NCBI RefSeq assembly: GCF_040438645.1
Contig: NZ_CP159253.1
Span: 2,666,001-2,730,000 of the forward strand
Direction: 5' to 3'
DNA from: Mesorhizobium sp. WSM2240
GTDB taxonomy: Bacteria > Pseudomonadota > Alphaproteobacteria > Rhizobiales > Rhizobiaceae
DNA length: 64,000 nucleotides
A model generated the notes under the pieces. That model ran no database searches. It saw only the letters and a list, made by a program, of their open reading frames with translations, and had not been told where the DNA came from. The translations under genes were made by a program, and so were the position numbers. Position 1 is the stretch's first letter. Each line of letters begins with the position of its first letter. Shown piece after piece: positions 26,541 through 35,252 of the stretch.

Positions 26541-27291
26541 AACTGTCGCGCAGGCCGTCAGCCGGCCGTGCGACCCTGGAGCGGACCGCTCCGGAGACCC
26601 CGCCAAGCACCACCCAGAAAATCAGGCTGGTCACCGTGGCGGCGACCACGAACTGATGGTGGAGATCGGCAGGGATCGGTGAATCATGGCTCACCGGCTG
26701 CGGCGCGCCAACGATGTGCGGCGCGACGATCAGCGCGACGCCGACAAGCGACCAGACCATCCCGCTGCGAAACGCGATCAGGCCGAGGCCAACGGCCGTC
26801 GCAATCACGGTCGCAGTCCACCAGATCTGGCGGTCGCCGAGATCGGCGGCGGGCATGGCAGGCAATTCCGGTGGTAGGCCAAGGCCCGGCGCCAGCGTGA
26901 ACACAGCAAAGCCCGCGAAACCCCAGAAGATGCCCTGGCGCCAATTGGCAATGCCGCCGAAGATTTCCGAAACCGCGACCAGGACCAGCGCAAAACCGAT
27001 GGCAGTGACGATGTTGGCGAGAGCCGTATAGGCGAGCCGCTCGAAACCGTCGGCCGGTCCCCACGCGTCTTCGTCATGGTGGTGGGCGGGCGTGGCTGCG
27101 TCATGCGAATGAGGCGTTGCAGCAGCCGCGTCGGCAGGTGCGGCGTGGTCGTGACCGCCGCCGGCGTTTTCGAAGGTCTCTGCCTTCAGGATCAACGGAA
27201 CGGTGGCATAGGTTTGCATCGCGGTCATCACGATACCCGCCAATAACCCGGCGAGCGCCGCGACGAACACGACGTTGCGAAAAACGTTCAT
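26533..27291 (-). CDS. cbtA: CbtA family cobalt transporter subunit
   Basis: CbtA is an inner-membrane protein predicted to import cobalt together with the small CbtB; the assignment rests on B12-riboswitch linkage in many proteobacteria. The 252-residue protein has an N-terminal helix (MNVFRNVVFVAALAGLLAG), then a His-rich loop (GGGHDHAAPAD, PHSHDAATPAHHHDED; residues 44-75) suited to metal capture, and further membrane helices with FGFAGFAVF-like glycine-rich segments. It lies 12 bases downstream of cbtB and upstream of cobU. Confidence 0.92.
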   Translation of the reverse strand: MNVFRNVVFVAALAGLLAGIVMTAMQTYATVPLILKAETFENAGGGHDHAAPADAAAATPHSHDAATPAHHHDEDAWGPADGFERLAYTALANIVTAIGFALVLVAVSEIFGGIANWRQGIFWGFAGFAVFTLAPGLGLPPELPAMPAADLGDRQIWWTATVIATAVGLGLIAFRSGMVWSLVGVALIVAPHIVGAPQPVSHDSPIPADLHHQFVVAATVTSLIFWVVLGGVSGAVRSRVARPADGLRDSFA

Positions 27292-27303
27292 GTCAGCAGC
27301 CTC

Positions 27304-27483
27304 TCAGTGGCAGGGAAACGCCATCGAATGGCGATAGTCGTGGGCGGCGTTGTGGACCGCGTCCATCTGCGAAAAGCCCGCGAAACCGACGATGAAAACA
27401 CCGAGCAAGGCGGCAAAGCCGAGTTGGACGGCGCGCGACGCAGCGGAAGTCGAAACACCGAGAGAGGAAGCTGCAGTATTCAT
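27304..27483 (-). CDS. cbtB: CbtB, small cobalt transporter subunit
   Basis: A 59-residue protein with one membrane helix (LGFAALLGVFIVGFAGF) and the family-specific His-rich tail HNAAHDYRHSMAFPCH, which is expected to bind cobalt. It is the first gene after the cobalamin riboswitch. The start at 27483 follows AAGGAC; an eight-residue extension to 27507 is open but lacks a site of its own. Confidence 0.9.
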   Translation of the reverse strand: MNTAASSLGVSTSAASRAVQLGFAALLGVFIVGFAGFSQMDAVHNAAHDYRHSMAFPCH

Positions 27484-27530
27484 CTTAATGTCCTTTTCGC
27501 CCTCCACCCGAGGGCCTTTAGAGTGTCTGT

Positions 27531-27710
27531 GTCGCCGGCAGGTCTCCTGGCTTGCGGATCACCGCCCTTCCCCGCCTTCCCGAAGAAAATTCTTCAGTGG
27601 CCTCTGGGGAGAGCTAGCCGCTTACAGTTGCGGGGGCAGCCGCGGCTTTGGGCAAATCGATCGCCCGTACCGCATTCCCTATTGATTCCTCGCAGAACCG
27701 TCGACACGGC
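27531..27710 (-). promoter_or_regulatory. Cobalamin (AdoCbl) riboswitch
   Basis: Read on the minus strand, the leader of cbtB contains the conserved cobalamin riboswitch elements in order: AATAGGGAATGCGG, GCTGCCCCCGCAACTGTAAG, the GCCACTG box, GGGAAGGCGGGGAAGG, and the B12-box end AAGCCAGGAGACCTGCCGGC near 27531-27550. It should shut off the cbtB-cbtA-cobU-cobO operon when adenosylcobalamin is plentiful. Boundaries are approximate. Confidence 0.93.
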
Positions 27711-27784
27711 GGATGATAAGCACAATCGGAAAATGCCGCAAACCATATTCCCGGCGCTTCGAGGCGAATTACGTCGCAATCGCG

Positions 27785-28459
27785 CTAGCGACCCTCTTCA
27801 ATCAGTTCGGCGACCAATTGCTGCAGCCGCCACAAATGGCGGTCGTGGATGCCGCGTTCCTCGAGATGGCTGACGGTGTTGTAGAGATAGTCCGGCCCTG
27901 AGCCGAGATGGCCGCAGGCGCCGGCCAGCGCCATCGCCACAGCCTCCTCGTCGAGCTTGCCGGCATAGGTGCGGCCGCCGCGGTTGACGACGAAGCCGAG
28001 CGCCGTGATCGGCCCTTCGGCCGTCTCCAGCTTCATCCAGCGTGGCGTGTAGGTCGAGGGCTTGGCGGTCATTTCGCGCCGGAACAGTTTTGCGAAGCAT
28101 TCGCGTAAATTTCCGCCAGGCAGCCTGTAGGCGACGCCGCGGCATTGGCCGCCGCGGTCTAGGCCCATCATCAGCCCCGGCCGCTCGAGCGTGCCGCGCC
28201 AGCGCGTCATCTTTATGCAGAAAGCGCGGTGCCAGCCGCGTGCAAGCGCCAGCCGCTCCTCGACATGCTCCAGTTCGGGCCTCCAGATCAGCGAGCCGTA
28301 AGCAAACAGCCAGGCCGGTGCGCCCTCGGGAAGTTCGGCAAGCGTTGCATCCAGCATCGCTTCGTAGTCCTCGTCGTCGAGATAGGCCAGGCCCGGTTCG
28401 GGTCCGGAATCCTCGACCGTCCGGTGGCAGCGCGCCACCAGCTCGGGCGTCAGCGACAT
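27785..28459 (-). CDS. ChaC-like gamma-glutamylcyclotransferase
   Basis: The 224-residue protein has the cyclotransferase motif WLFAYGSLIWRPE near residue 50 and GWHRAFCIKMTRWRGT, RGVAYRLPGG and YLYNTVSHLEERGI. ChaC enzymes cleave glutathione to 5-oxoproline and Cys-Gly in the cytoplasm. The frame is open back to 28672 inside the neighbouring gene; the ATG at 28459 after AGAAGA begins the family N-terminus (MSLTPELVARCHRTVED). An ATG at 28474 is another possibility. It closely follows the aldo/keto reductase gene and may be co-transcribed. Confidence 0.9.
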   Translation of the reverse strand: MSLTPELVARCHRTVEDSGPEPGLAYLDDEDYEAMLDATLAELPEGAPAWLFAYGSLIWRPELEHVEERLALARGWHRAFCIKMTRWRGTLERPGLMMGLDRGGQCRGVAYRLPGGNLRECFAKLFRREMTAKPSTYTPRWMKLETAEGPITALGFVVNRGGRTYAGKLDEEAVAMALAGACGHLGSGPDYLYNTVSHLEERGIHDRHLWRLQQLVAELIEEGR

Positions 28460-28475
28460 TCTTCTCGGCGGCATA

Positions 28476-29306
28476 TTACGCAGCGTCCCATTGCGGCGAG
28501 AAATCGTAGTCGCAGATCCGGATGTTGGCCTTTGACAGCGTCGAGATTGCCGCCATTTCGGCATCCGACAGCACGAAATTGAAGATCGCGAAGTTTTCCG
28601 CCAGGCGCGCCAACCTGTTGGTGCGCGGGATGGCGACAACGCTTTCCTGCTGAACATGCCAGCGCAGGACAACCTGGCCTGGAGTTTTGGAATGCCACGC
28701 CGCCGCGTCGGTCACGGCCCTTTCCGTAAACAGCGAGCCGCCCCGGGATAGCGGGCAATAGGACACCATCGCCATCCCGGCCTCGCGGCAGGCGCGCAGC
28801 ACCTTCGTCTGGTCGAGATAGGGATGATATTCGACCTGGTTGGCGACGAGCGGCGCATCCGACAGCGCGATCGCTTGAGACAGCAGCTTGGTAGTGAAAT
28901 TGGAGACGCCGATATGCTTGGTAAGCCCGGAGCGTTTCGCGTCGTTCAGCGCCTTGATCGAACCTTCGAGCGGGATTTTCGGGTTCGGCCAGTGGATCAG
29001 GAGTAAGTCCACCTGGTTCAAACCAAGCCGTTTCAAGCTCGCTTCAGCCGAGCGCATGAGATCTGTCGGCGCGAGATCGGTCCACCAGATCTTGGTGGTG
29101 ACGAAGATATCGTCCCGGTCAATGCCGGACGCCCGCAACCCCGATCCGACGGCGGCTTCATTGTCGTAAGCGGCTGCGGTGTCGATATGGCGGTAGCCGA
29201 TGGACAACGCCTCCGCCACCATCTCTGCGCAGTGGTCGCCTTTCAGGGTCCAGGTGCCGAGGCCGAGAGCAGGAATTGCCGCTCCATTGGCGTACACATT
29301 GTGCAT
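28476..29306 (-). CDS. Aldo/keto reductase
   Basis: This 276-residue NADPH-dependent TIM-barrel reductase shows the family signatures GLGTWTLKGDHCAEMV, the catalytic region YRHIDTAAAYDNEAAVG with Asp and Tyr, the catalytic Lys in FVTTKIW, LLLIHWPNP with His, VGVSNF-like HIGVSNF, and the cofactor segment VVAIPRTNRLARLAEN. It resembles 2,5-diketo-gluconate reductase-type bacterial members; the substrate is unknown. The start at 29306 follows GGAGAA; an extension to 29471 overlaps the divergent membrane gene and is rejected. Confidence 0.92.
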   Translation of the reverse strand: MHNVYANGAAIPALGLGTWTLKGDHCAEMVAEALSIGYRHIDTAAAYDNEAAVGSGLRASGIDRDDIFVTTKIWWTDLAPTDLMRSAEASLKRLGLNQVDLLLIHWPNPKIPLEGSIKALNDAKRSGLTKHIGVSNFTTKLLSQAIALSDAPLVANQVEYHPYLDQTKVLRACREAGMAMVSYCPLSRGGSLFTERAVTDAAAWHSKTPGQVVLRWHVQQESVVAIPRTNRLARLAENFAIFNFVLSDAEMAAISTLSKANIRICDYDFSPQWDAA

Positions 29307-29382
29307 GGGGAATTCTCCGGTTCTTGCCGATCGCACATCCGTGATAACGGTTGCGCGACTCCGCTCCAATAACACGCGCCGC

Positions 29383-30378
29383 ATGTATCCTGAACAATCC
29401 AGACTCGATGAGAAGCCGGTCGGGCGCATAGAAGCCCTCGACGTCGCGCGTGGCACTGCACTCGCCGCCATGGCGATCTACCATTTCGCCTGGGATCTGG
29501 AGTTCTTCGGCTATGCCCAGACCGGCATAACGGCTGCGGGCGGCTGGAAGCTGTTTGCGCGCTGCATCGCGTCGAGCTTCCTGTTCCTGGTCGGGGTCAG
29601 CCTGTTCCTCGCCCATGGTCGCGGCATGCGCTGGCCTGGCTTCTGGCGGCGGCTCGCCATGGTAGCGGGCGCCGCGGCTGCCATCTCGCTGGTCACCTGG
29701 CTGGCTGTGCCCGGCGGCTTCATTTTTTTTGGCATATTGCACCAGATCGCGCTGGCGAGCCTGCTCGGCCTCGCCTTCCTGCGCCTGCCCTGGTGGCTGA
29801 CGCTTATCGCCGCCGCAGCGATAATCGCCGCGCCAAACTTTCTGCGCTCGGAATTCTTCGCCCACCCGGCGTGGTGGTGGACCGGCCTGTCGCCGGCGAA
29901 CCCGCGCTCCAACGACTATGTGCCGATATTTCCATGGTTCGGGGCGGTGTTGATCGGGCTGGCTTCGGCAAAACTGGCCGCGTCGCATGGCTTTTTCGCT
30001 TGGTTGGCCGGCATCGATACGGGGCGGTGGTCGCGGCCGCTCGCCTTTGCCGGCCGGCACAGCCTCGCCGTCTATCTGATCCACCAGCCGGTGCTGATCG
30101 CCGGCCTTTGGCTGTTTGCGCTAGGCTTTCCGGCGCCGATCGAAACGCCGGAGGTGCAGTTCCGCGCTTCCTGCGAGGCGACATGCGAGGAGAGCCGCGA
30201 CGCGGAGTTCTGCACGCGCTATTGTGTGTGCATGTTGGACGCACTCGAACCGGACGGTTTGCTGAAGAGGCTCTTTGCGGGCGACCAGAGCGCCGAATTG
30301 CGCTCGCAAATCGAAACGTTCGCCGGCCAGTGCACCATTGAGACCGACAATTCCATTCTCGAGGGAGGCGCGCCATGA
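29383..30378 (+). CDS. DUF1624 / heparan-alpha-glucosaminide N-acetyltransferase-like membrane protein with Cys-rich tail
   Basis: The 331-residue polytopic protein begins with a cytoplasmic stretch, then RIEALDVARGTALAAMAIYHFAWDLEFFG, the hallmark of this acyltransferase-like family, and about seven more helices ending with RHSLAVYLIHQPVL. The last 80 residues form a hydrophilic extension with seven cysteines (SCEATCEESRDAEFCTRYCVC ... GQC) not explained by the membrane domain. The acyl acceptor is unknown. The start at 29383 is chosen because an earlier frame (29200) lies in the divergent gene. It overlaps the next gene by ATGA. Confidence 0.8.
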   Translation: MYPEQSRLDEKPVGRIEALDVARGTALAAMAIYHFAWDLEFFGYAQTGITAAGGWKLFARCIASSFLFLVGVSLFLAHGRGMRWPGFWRRLAMVAGAAAAISLVTWLAVPGGFIFFGILHQIALASLLGLAFLRLPWWLTLIAAAAIIAAPNFLRSEFFAHPAWWWTGLSPANPRSNDYVPIFPWFGAVLIGLASAKLAASHGFFAWLAGIDTGRWSRPLAFAGRHSLAVYLIHQPVLIAGLWLFALGFPAPIETPEVQFRASCEATCEESRDAEFCTRYCVCMLDALEPDGLLKRLFAGDQSAELRSQIETFAGQCTIETDNSILEGGAP

Positions 30379-30851
30379 CCGATATCCAGAACAGCCCGAA
30401 CCGGCTGCCGTGGCCGCCGATCATCTATCTCGCGGCCATTGCGATCAGCATAGCGCTCGGCCTGCTCTTTCCGCTGCCGTGGATTTCGGCGCCCCTCTCC
30501 GACATACTGTTCGCCGCCGGCTGGCTCCTCGTCGCGGCGATGGTCGCCCTCGACTTTTCGGCGATGCGCACCATGGCCCGCGCCAAGACAACCATCATGC
30601 CGAACAAGGCTTCCGAGCATCTGGTGACGACCGGCGCGTTTTCCTTCACCCGCAATCCGATCTATCTCGGCAACACGCTCTTGATGATCGGCGTCGGGCT
30701 GATAACCGGCATCGCCTGGTTCCTGCCGCTTGCCGTCGCCGCCGCCTTCCTGACCCAGAAACTCGCCATCGAGCGCGAGGAGAAGCATCTGGAAGCGCGG
30801 TTCGGCAAGAAATACCGAGATTACGCCAAGCGGGTCAGGCGCTGGATCTGA
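30375..30851 (+). CDS. Isoprenylcysteine carboxyl methyltransferase-family membrane protein
   Basis: The 158-residue inner-membrane protein has three or four helices and the C-terminal family signature VTTGAFSFTRNPIYLGNTLLMIG, plus AIEREEKHLEARFGKKYRDYAKRVRRW. Bacterial members are S-adenosylmethionine-dependent methyltransferase-like proteins of mostly unknown substrate. The gene starts within the ATGA overlap of the preceding DUF1624 gene, so both are translated together. Confidence 0.88.
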   Translation: MTDIQNSPNRLPWPPIIYLAAIAISIALGLLFPLPWISAPLSDILFAAGWLLVAAMVALDFSAMRTMARAKTTIMPNKASEHLVTTGAFSFTRNPIYLGNTLLMIGVGLITGIAWFLPLAVAAAFLTQKLAIEREEKHLEARFGKKYRDYAKRVRRWI

Positions 30852-30868
30852 GGGCAGTCCGTCTGGAG

Positions 30869-32278
30869 CTACGGGATCGCATAGACCATCACCTCGCGCT
30901 CGATACCGCGCAGCGACGTGCCCTGCGAAACAGGCGTGAGATCCTTCATGTGCAGGAGATCCGCAGCTTTGGTGTCGTTCACGACTGACCCTGTAGCGAA
31001 GATCGACTGCGAGTTGGCGAGGCCCTGGACACGCGACGCGATGTTGACCGTCTGGCCGAAATAGTCCTGGCGCTCGTTCATCGTCACCGCAATGCAGGGA
31101 CCTTCATGGACGCCGATCTTCAGGAGGAGATCCTCGCGGCCGCTGTTCGCGTTCAGTTCGCGCATGGCTTCGCGCATCCTGAGCGCTGCCGCGACCGCGC
31201 GATCGGGCGTCGGGAACGTCGCCATGACCGCATCGCCGATCGTCTTGACGACGGCGCCGGCCTCTCCCGCCACGATCTCGTTCAGGACGCGGAAGTGCGC
31301 GTTGACGAGGTCGAAAGCCACAAGGTCGCCGACCCTTTCGTAAAGCTCCGTCGAGCCGCGTAAATCGGTGAAAAGGAAGGTCAGGCTGGTGATCTTCAGC
31401 CGCTGGTCCACCGTCAGCGTGTCGGTCCGATAAAGGTCGCGAAAGGTCTGGTTGGTCAACAGCCGCTTGGCCGTGACGAACGGCCGGCGCCTGCCGAGCA
31501 GACCGTGAAGCACGTCGCCTGCGATACAGACGGATGGCAAAGCCCGCCTGTCTGTCCGGTTGTCGAATGCGATCCGCAGCGGCCCGGGGTGCATCTCCAG
31601 CGTCTGGCTGTGGACGTGATCCTTGTCGAAGACCAGCGAAAGGTTCTGGCGTTCGCGGGTAGGCTCGCCCTTCACGTCGATGAACTGCGCCGAATGCGTC
31701 ACCGGTTCGAAGACGATGATGAATTCCGGGGGAAGCTGGATCGACAGGATCGCCTTCTCGCCGGGCGGAAGTTCGAGGCTCTCGAGCACAAAGCCTTCAA
31801 CTGCCTCTTCATAGCCTTCTTCAGGCAGTTCGACGCCCGAGCCCCAGTAAACCTGGCGAAGGTATTCGACGACCGGAAGCTCGTCGGGATTGTGCGCCGC
31901 GATCTTGCGGACCCGTGGACTGACGGTGAAGGTCACCTCCACCATTTCATCGAGCGTCGGCGAATATCCGTCCGCGCAGAGCGCGCAGACATATTCGTCC
32001 TTGAGCACCGTCTTCAACGAAGCGTTGGCGTCGAGAACGCCGCCGCAACCGGGACAGAGCACGTTCCAGGACATGTCGAAAAGGCCGATCCTGGAAGCGT
32101 GAAGAAAAGCAGAAACCGTCTTCTCTTCATCCAGACCGTGTCTGGCTGCAAAGGCCAGCGCATTGATCCGGCACAGATTGCGATCGAGGCCGTGCTCTAG
32201 CTCGGCCCCGACCGCGTCGACGACCCGGGCATCGGCTGCCTCGCGCAGGATCGACAGAAGGTTCCCGGCTTCGCTCAT
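30869..32278 (-). CDS. Class III adenylate/guanylate cyclase with N-terminal DUF5939-type region
   Basis: The 469-residue cytoplasmic protein has a C-terminal cyclase homology domain (about residues 285-440). It contains TFLFTDLRGSTELYERVGD with the metal Asp, KTIGDAVMATFPTPDRAVA with the second Asp, and GQTVNIASRVQGLA. The N-terminal part includes a zinc-ribbon-like CPGCGG and CALC (about residues 75-103) and a long sensor-like region (110-260). It should make cAMP or cGMP in response to an unknown signal. Its stop is close to the stop of the convergent methyltransferase gene. Confidence 0.88.
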   Translation of the reverse strand: MSEAGNLLSILREAADARVVDAVGAELEHGLDRNLCRINALAFAARHGLDEEKTVSAFLHASRIGLFDMSWNVLCPGCGGVLDANASLKTVLKDEYVCALCADGYSPTLDEMVEVTFTVSPRVRKIAAHNPDELPVVEYLRQVYWGSGVELPEEGYEEAVEGFVLESLELPPGEKAILSIQLPPEFIIVFEPVTHSAQFIDVKGEPTRERQNLSLVFDKDHVHSQTLEMHPGPLRIAFDNRTDRRALPSVCIAGDVLHGLLGRRRPFVTAKRLLTNQTFRDLYRTDTLTVDQRLKITSLTFLFTDLRGSTELYERVGDLVAFDLVNAHFRVLNEIVAGEAGAVVKTIGDAVMATFPTPDRAVAAALRMREAMRELNANSGREDLLLKIGVHEGPCIAVTMNERQDYFGQTVNIASRVQGLANSQSIFATGSVVNDTKAADLLHMKDLTPVSQGTSLRGIEREVMVYAIP

Positions 32279-32420
32279 CTCACCCTCTCAGGGCTGGAGC
32301 ACTTCTAGAATTGCCTTTTGACCGCCGACGCATCACGGCGAGGCATTCAATGCTGCACCGTAATCACACCGGCTAAGCGGTTCTTATCCTACACCGCCCC
32401 TGCCCGGCCTGTCACGTTTC

Positions 32421-32807
32421 TCAGGTGTTGACGCCGAGTTCAGCCAAGCGCTCGACGCAGGATTCCTCGGCCTGGTCGAGTTCGGCCAGCGTTTCCTCGA
32501 GATCGCGCCGCTTCTGGCGCAGATCGTCGCGCTTTTCCTCGATGCGCTTGATCATCAGCTTGAGCTGGCCGACTTCACCGGGCGGCTCCTTGTAGATCTG
32601 GATGATCTCTCGGATTTCGCTGATCGAGAAGCCGAGGCGCTTGCCGCGCATGATCTGCCTGATCAAATGCCGGTCTGTGGGGCGGAACAGGCGGGTGCGG
32701 CCGCGCCGCACCGGCTGGATCAGCCCCTCATCTTCGTAGAAGCGGAGTGTGCGTGTCGAAATGTCGAACTCGCGGGTCAGTTCGGTGATCGAATAATATT
32801 CCCGCAT
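32421..32807 (-). CDS. MerR-family transcriptional regulator
   Basis: The 128-residue protein has an N-terminal winged helix (YYSITELTREFDISTRTLRFYEDEGLI, with RRGRTRLFRPTDRHLI as the wing region) and a long C-terminal coiled coil (about residues 75-115) for dimerisation. It lacks the metal-binding cysteines of metal-sensing MerR proteins; one Cys is near the end. It resembles the regulators of leucine and fatty-acid degradation in proteobacteria. The start at 32807 follows GGGAGCGAC; the longer TTG form (32819) has no such site. A TTTACGTAAA palindrome 54 bases upstream may be its own operator. Confidence 0.85.
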   Translation of the reverse strand: MREYYSITELTREFDISTRTLRFYEDEGLIQPVRRGRTRLFRPTDRHLIRQIMRGKRLGFSISEIREIIQIYKEPPGEVGQLKLMIKRIEEKRDDLRQKRRDLEETLAELDQAEESCVERLAELGVNT

Positions 32808-32860
32808 TGTCGCTCCCAAGGGCAGACTGCCCGATTCCCCAGCTAAACCCTCGCATGGCG

Positions 32861-32876
32861 TTTACGTAAAAGTCAA
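32861..32876. promoter_or_regulatory. Candidate operator for the MerR regulator
   Basis: TTTACGTAAA (32861-32870) is a perfect palindrome followed by AGTCAA, close to a second half-site. On the minus strand it follows TTGACT, a plausible -35, so it would lie in the spacer where MerR proteins bind. It is 54 bases upstream of the regulator start. The match to known acyl-CoA-related MerR sites is from memory and approximate. Confidence 0.45.
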
Positions 32877-32996
32877 TTGAGCTCACCTCGAGGAATTCCG
32901 CAATGGGTGGAAATGCGACGTTTAGCTATGCTTGGTTCCGCAGGAAAAGCGGCAGGCAACAACCCCTACGGCAACGGCTTTCGCTCACCTCGGTGG

Positions 32997-33356
32997 CTAT
33001 CTCGCGATAAGACCAGGGATCCTTAGGCCGGTTGCTCCATACATAGTATCAAGGCGGTCGCAGACTACCTGATTGCCAGATGCTTCGAGACTAACCTGCG
33101 CTTCCAGTGCTGCTTCGGTGTACGCGGATTTGTATGGCTCAACCTCCAAATCCTTCAGGTTCAAGCCTACATGCACGATAGCTATATTGAGAACTTCTTG
33201 GTTCACTCGCATGTCGCACTGTTCATCTGCAATGGCCGCATTGGCCATGTGCGCGATGGCATCTCGCTGGTCGGACAGCAGGGCCTGTGACAGGGCGGTG
33301 GTCGGGCACGCGATGAAGATTGAAATGGTGGCACCTGCAAGAAACTCGCGAAACAT
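32997..33356 (-). CDS. Hypothetical exported protein
   Basis: A 119-residue protein with a signal peptide (MFREFLAGATISIFIACPTTALSQA, cleavage likely after ALS or SQA) and a mature part of about 95 residues with two cysteines (DEQCDMRV and NQVVCDRL) that could form a disulfide in the periplasm. No family is recognised. GGAGGACAGA directly precedes the ATG at 33356, which is preferred to the ATG at 33368. About 190 bases separate it from the MerR gene. Confidence 0.55.
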   Translation of the reverse strand: MFREFLAGATISIFIACPTTALSQALLSDQRDAIAHMANAAIADEQCDMRVNQEVLNIAIVHVGLNLKDLEVEPYKSAYTEAALEAQVSLEASGNQVVCDRLDTMYGATGLRIPGLIAR

Positions 33357-33599
33357 TCTGTCCTCCATGAGTTAGAGGGAAGGCGCGATCATCTTTTAAT
33401 TTCAATCGCTTTGTATCGGAATTCTACCGCTTGGCATTTGTTCCGATAGTTCTCACTGCACCCAGACTGAATGGCGCCGAAACGTCCGGATTCGGAGTTG
33501 AGACTTCAGATACCAGTTCTCAGGAGGAACGGCAGAGAAGGGTCGCAAGGACGAATTCAACCGGGACGCCATCCACTTCGGAAGCATTGCGCGGCAGGA

Positions 33600-35018
33600 T
33601 CAGCCGAGATTCAGCCACCAGGCGGCGAGCCCGAGAAAGGCGAAAAAGCCGATCACGTCGGTGATCATGGTGGTGAAGATCGATGAGGAGATTGCCGGGT
33701 CTGCCCCCAGCCTGTCGAGGAACAGCGGTATCAGAATTCCGCCTAAAGCCGCGGCCAGCATATTGATGATCATTGCGGCCGCGATGACGAGGCCGAGATC
33801 GGCGTTCTGGAACCAGAAGCCGGCGACCAGGCCGATGATTACGGCTATGACCACACCGTTCAGAAGTCCCACCATCACCTCGCGTCGGATGACGCGCCCG
33901 GCATTGTAGATGTCGAGGTCGCGCGTCGCCAGGGCCCGCACCGTGACGGTCATGGTCTGCGTGCCCGCATTGCCTCCGAGCGAAGCGACGATCGGCATCA
34001 GCGCGGCCAGCGCCACCATCTCTTCGATGGTCGCGCCAAACATGCTGATGACTGAGACGGAGAGAAAGGCGGTGGCCAGATTGACCAGCAGCCAGGGCAC
34101 ACGCGAGCGCGAAGTGTCGATGACCGTGTCGGAAAGCTCTTCGTCGCCGACGCCGCCCATGCGCAGGAGATCCTCCTCCGCCTCCTGCTGGATCACGTCG
34201 ACGACATCGTCGATGGTTAGCACGCCGACCAGCCGCTCGTTCTCGTCGACGACGGCGGCCGACAGGAGGTCGTATTGCTCGAATTCGCGCGCAGCCTCTT
34301 CCTGGTCCATGCTGGCCGGGATGGCGTGACGCGTCTCGTGCATCACCTCCTCAATTTTCACCGAGCGCTTGGAGCGCAGGATCTTGTCGAGGTCGACCGC
34401 TCCGAGAAGCGTGAAGGTCGGGTCGATGACGAAGACCTGGCTGAAATGATCAGGCAGGTTCTGATCGTCGCGCATGTAGTCGATGGTCTGGCCGACGGTC
34501 CAGAACGGCGGCACGGCGACGAATTCCGTCTGCATGCGCCGGCCAGCCGATTCTTCCGGATAGTCCAGCGAGCGCCTGAGCCTGATCCGCTCGGTGAACG
34601 GCAGTTGCGCTAGGATCTCGTTCTGGTCCTCTTCGTCTAGATCCTCCAGGATGTAGACGGCGTCGTCGGAATCGAGCTCCTGGACCGCTTGGGCGATCTG
34701 CGCGTTGGGCAGCGCATCGACGATCTCGAGGCGTATAGCCTCGTCGACCTCGGTCAGCGCCGAAAAATCGAAATCTGCGCCGAGGAGCTCGACCAGCGCA
34801 CGGCGCTGCTCGGGCAGCAACGCTTCGAGCAGGTCGCCGAGTTCGGACTGGTGAAGGCGGGCGACATCCTGCTTGAGCGTCAGCGTGTCGCGGTCGGCGA
34901 TGGCCGCGCCGATATGGGCGAGGAACGACGCATGGATGACGCCGTCCTCGCCGTAAATGTCGGCGTGGACCGGCTCATGGGCATCGGCGCCCGGCTTCGG
35001 ATCGTCCTGGCCTTCCAA
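33600..35018 (-). CDS. mgtE: MgtE magnesium transporter
   Basis: MgtE is a magnesium-gated magnesium channel of the inner membrane. The protein has the N-terminal MgtE superhelical domain (LHQSELGDLLEALLPEQR), two CBS domains (FVIDPTFTLLGAVDLDKIL and AAVVDENERLVGVLTIDDVVDVI), and five C-terminal helices containing PIVASLGGNAGTQTMTV, the selectivity region. No ATG fits the start. A TTG at 35018 preceded by GAGAGG gives 472 residues; a TTG at 35075 (491 residues) is the alternative. It is divergent from the DUF982 gene. Confidence 0.9.
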   Translation of the reverse strand: MEGQDDPKPGADAHEPVHADIYGEDGVIHASFLAHIGAAIADRDTLTLKQDVARLHQSELGDLLEALLPEQRRALVELLGADFDFSALTEVDEAIRLEIVDALPNAQIAQAVQELDSDDAVYILEDLDEEDQNEILAQLPFTERIRLRRSLDYPEESAGRRMQTEFVAVPPFWTVGQTIDYMRDDQNLPDHFSQVFVIDPTFTLLGAVDLDKILRSKRSVKIEEVMHETRHAIPASMDQEEAAREFEQYDLLSAAVVDENERLVGVLTIDDVVDVIQQEAEEDLLRMGGVGDEELSDTVIDTSRSRVPWLLVNLATAFLSVSVISMFGATIEEMVALAALMPIVASLGGNAGTQTMTVTVRALATRDLDIYNAGRVIRREVMVGLLNGVVIAVIIGLVAGFWFQNADLGLVIAAAMIINMLAAALGGILIPLFLDRLGADPAISSSIFTTMITDVIGFFAFLGLAAWWLNLG

Positions 35019-35252
35019 ATGTGCCTCTCGTTCCAAGATTCCGGGAAAGCGTTGCGGGAGAGCTTTAGCGCGCAAGGCGACGGAATATCAAACGAAATAC
35101 GGCCGCGTGGATTGGAAGGGCGCACTCGGGCCTCAAGGTGGGCTCGGAGCTTCCGCCCAGTGGCGAAAAGGATTAGAATGGCAACCAACAAGCTGCTGAC
35201 GCGTTGAAATCGGCCAGCCTGAAAGGGTTGGAAACACGCGGGGACCAGACCC

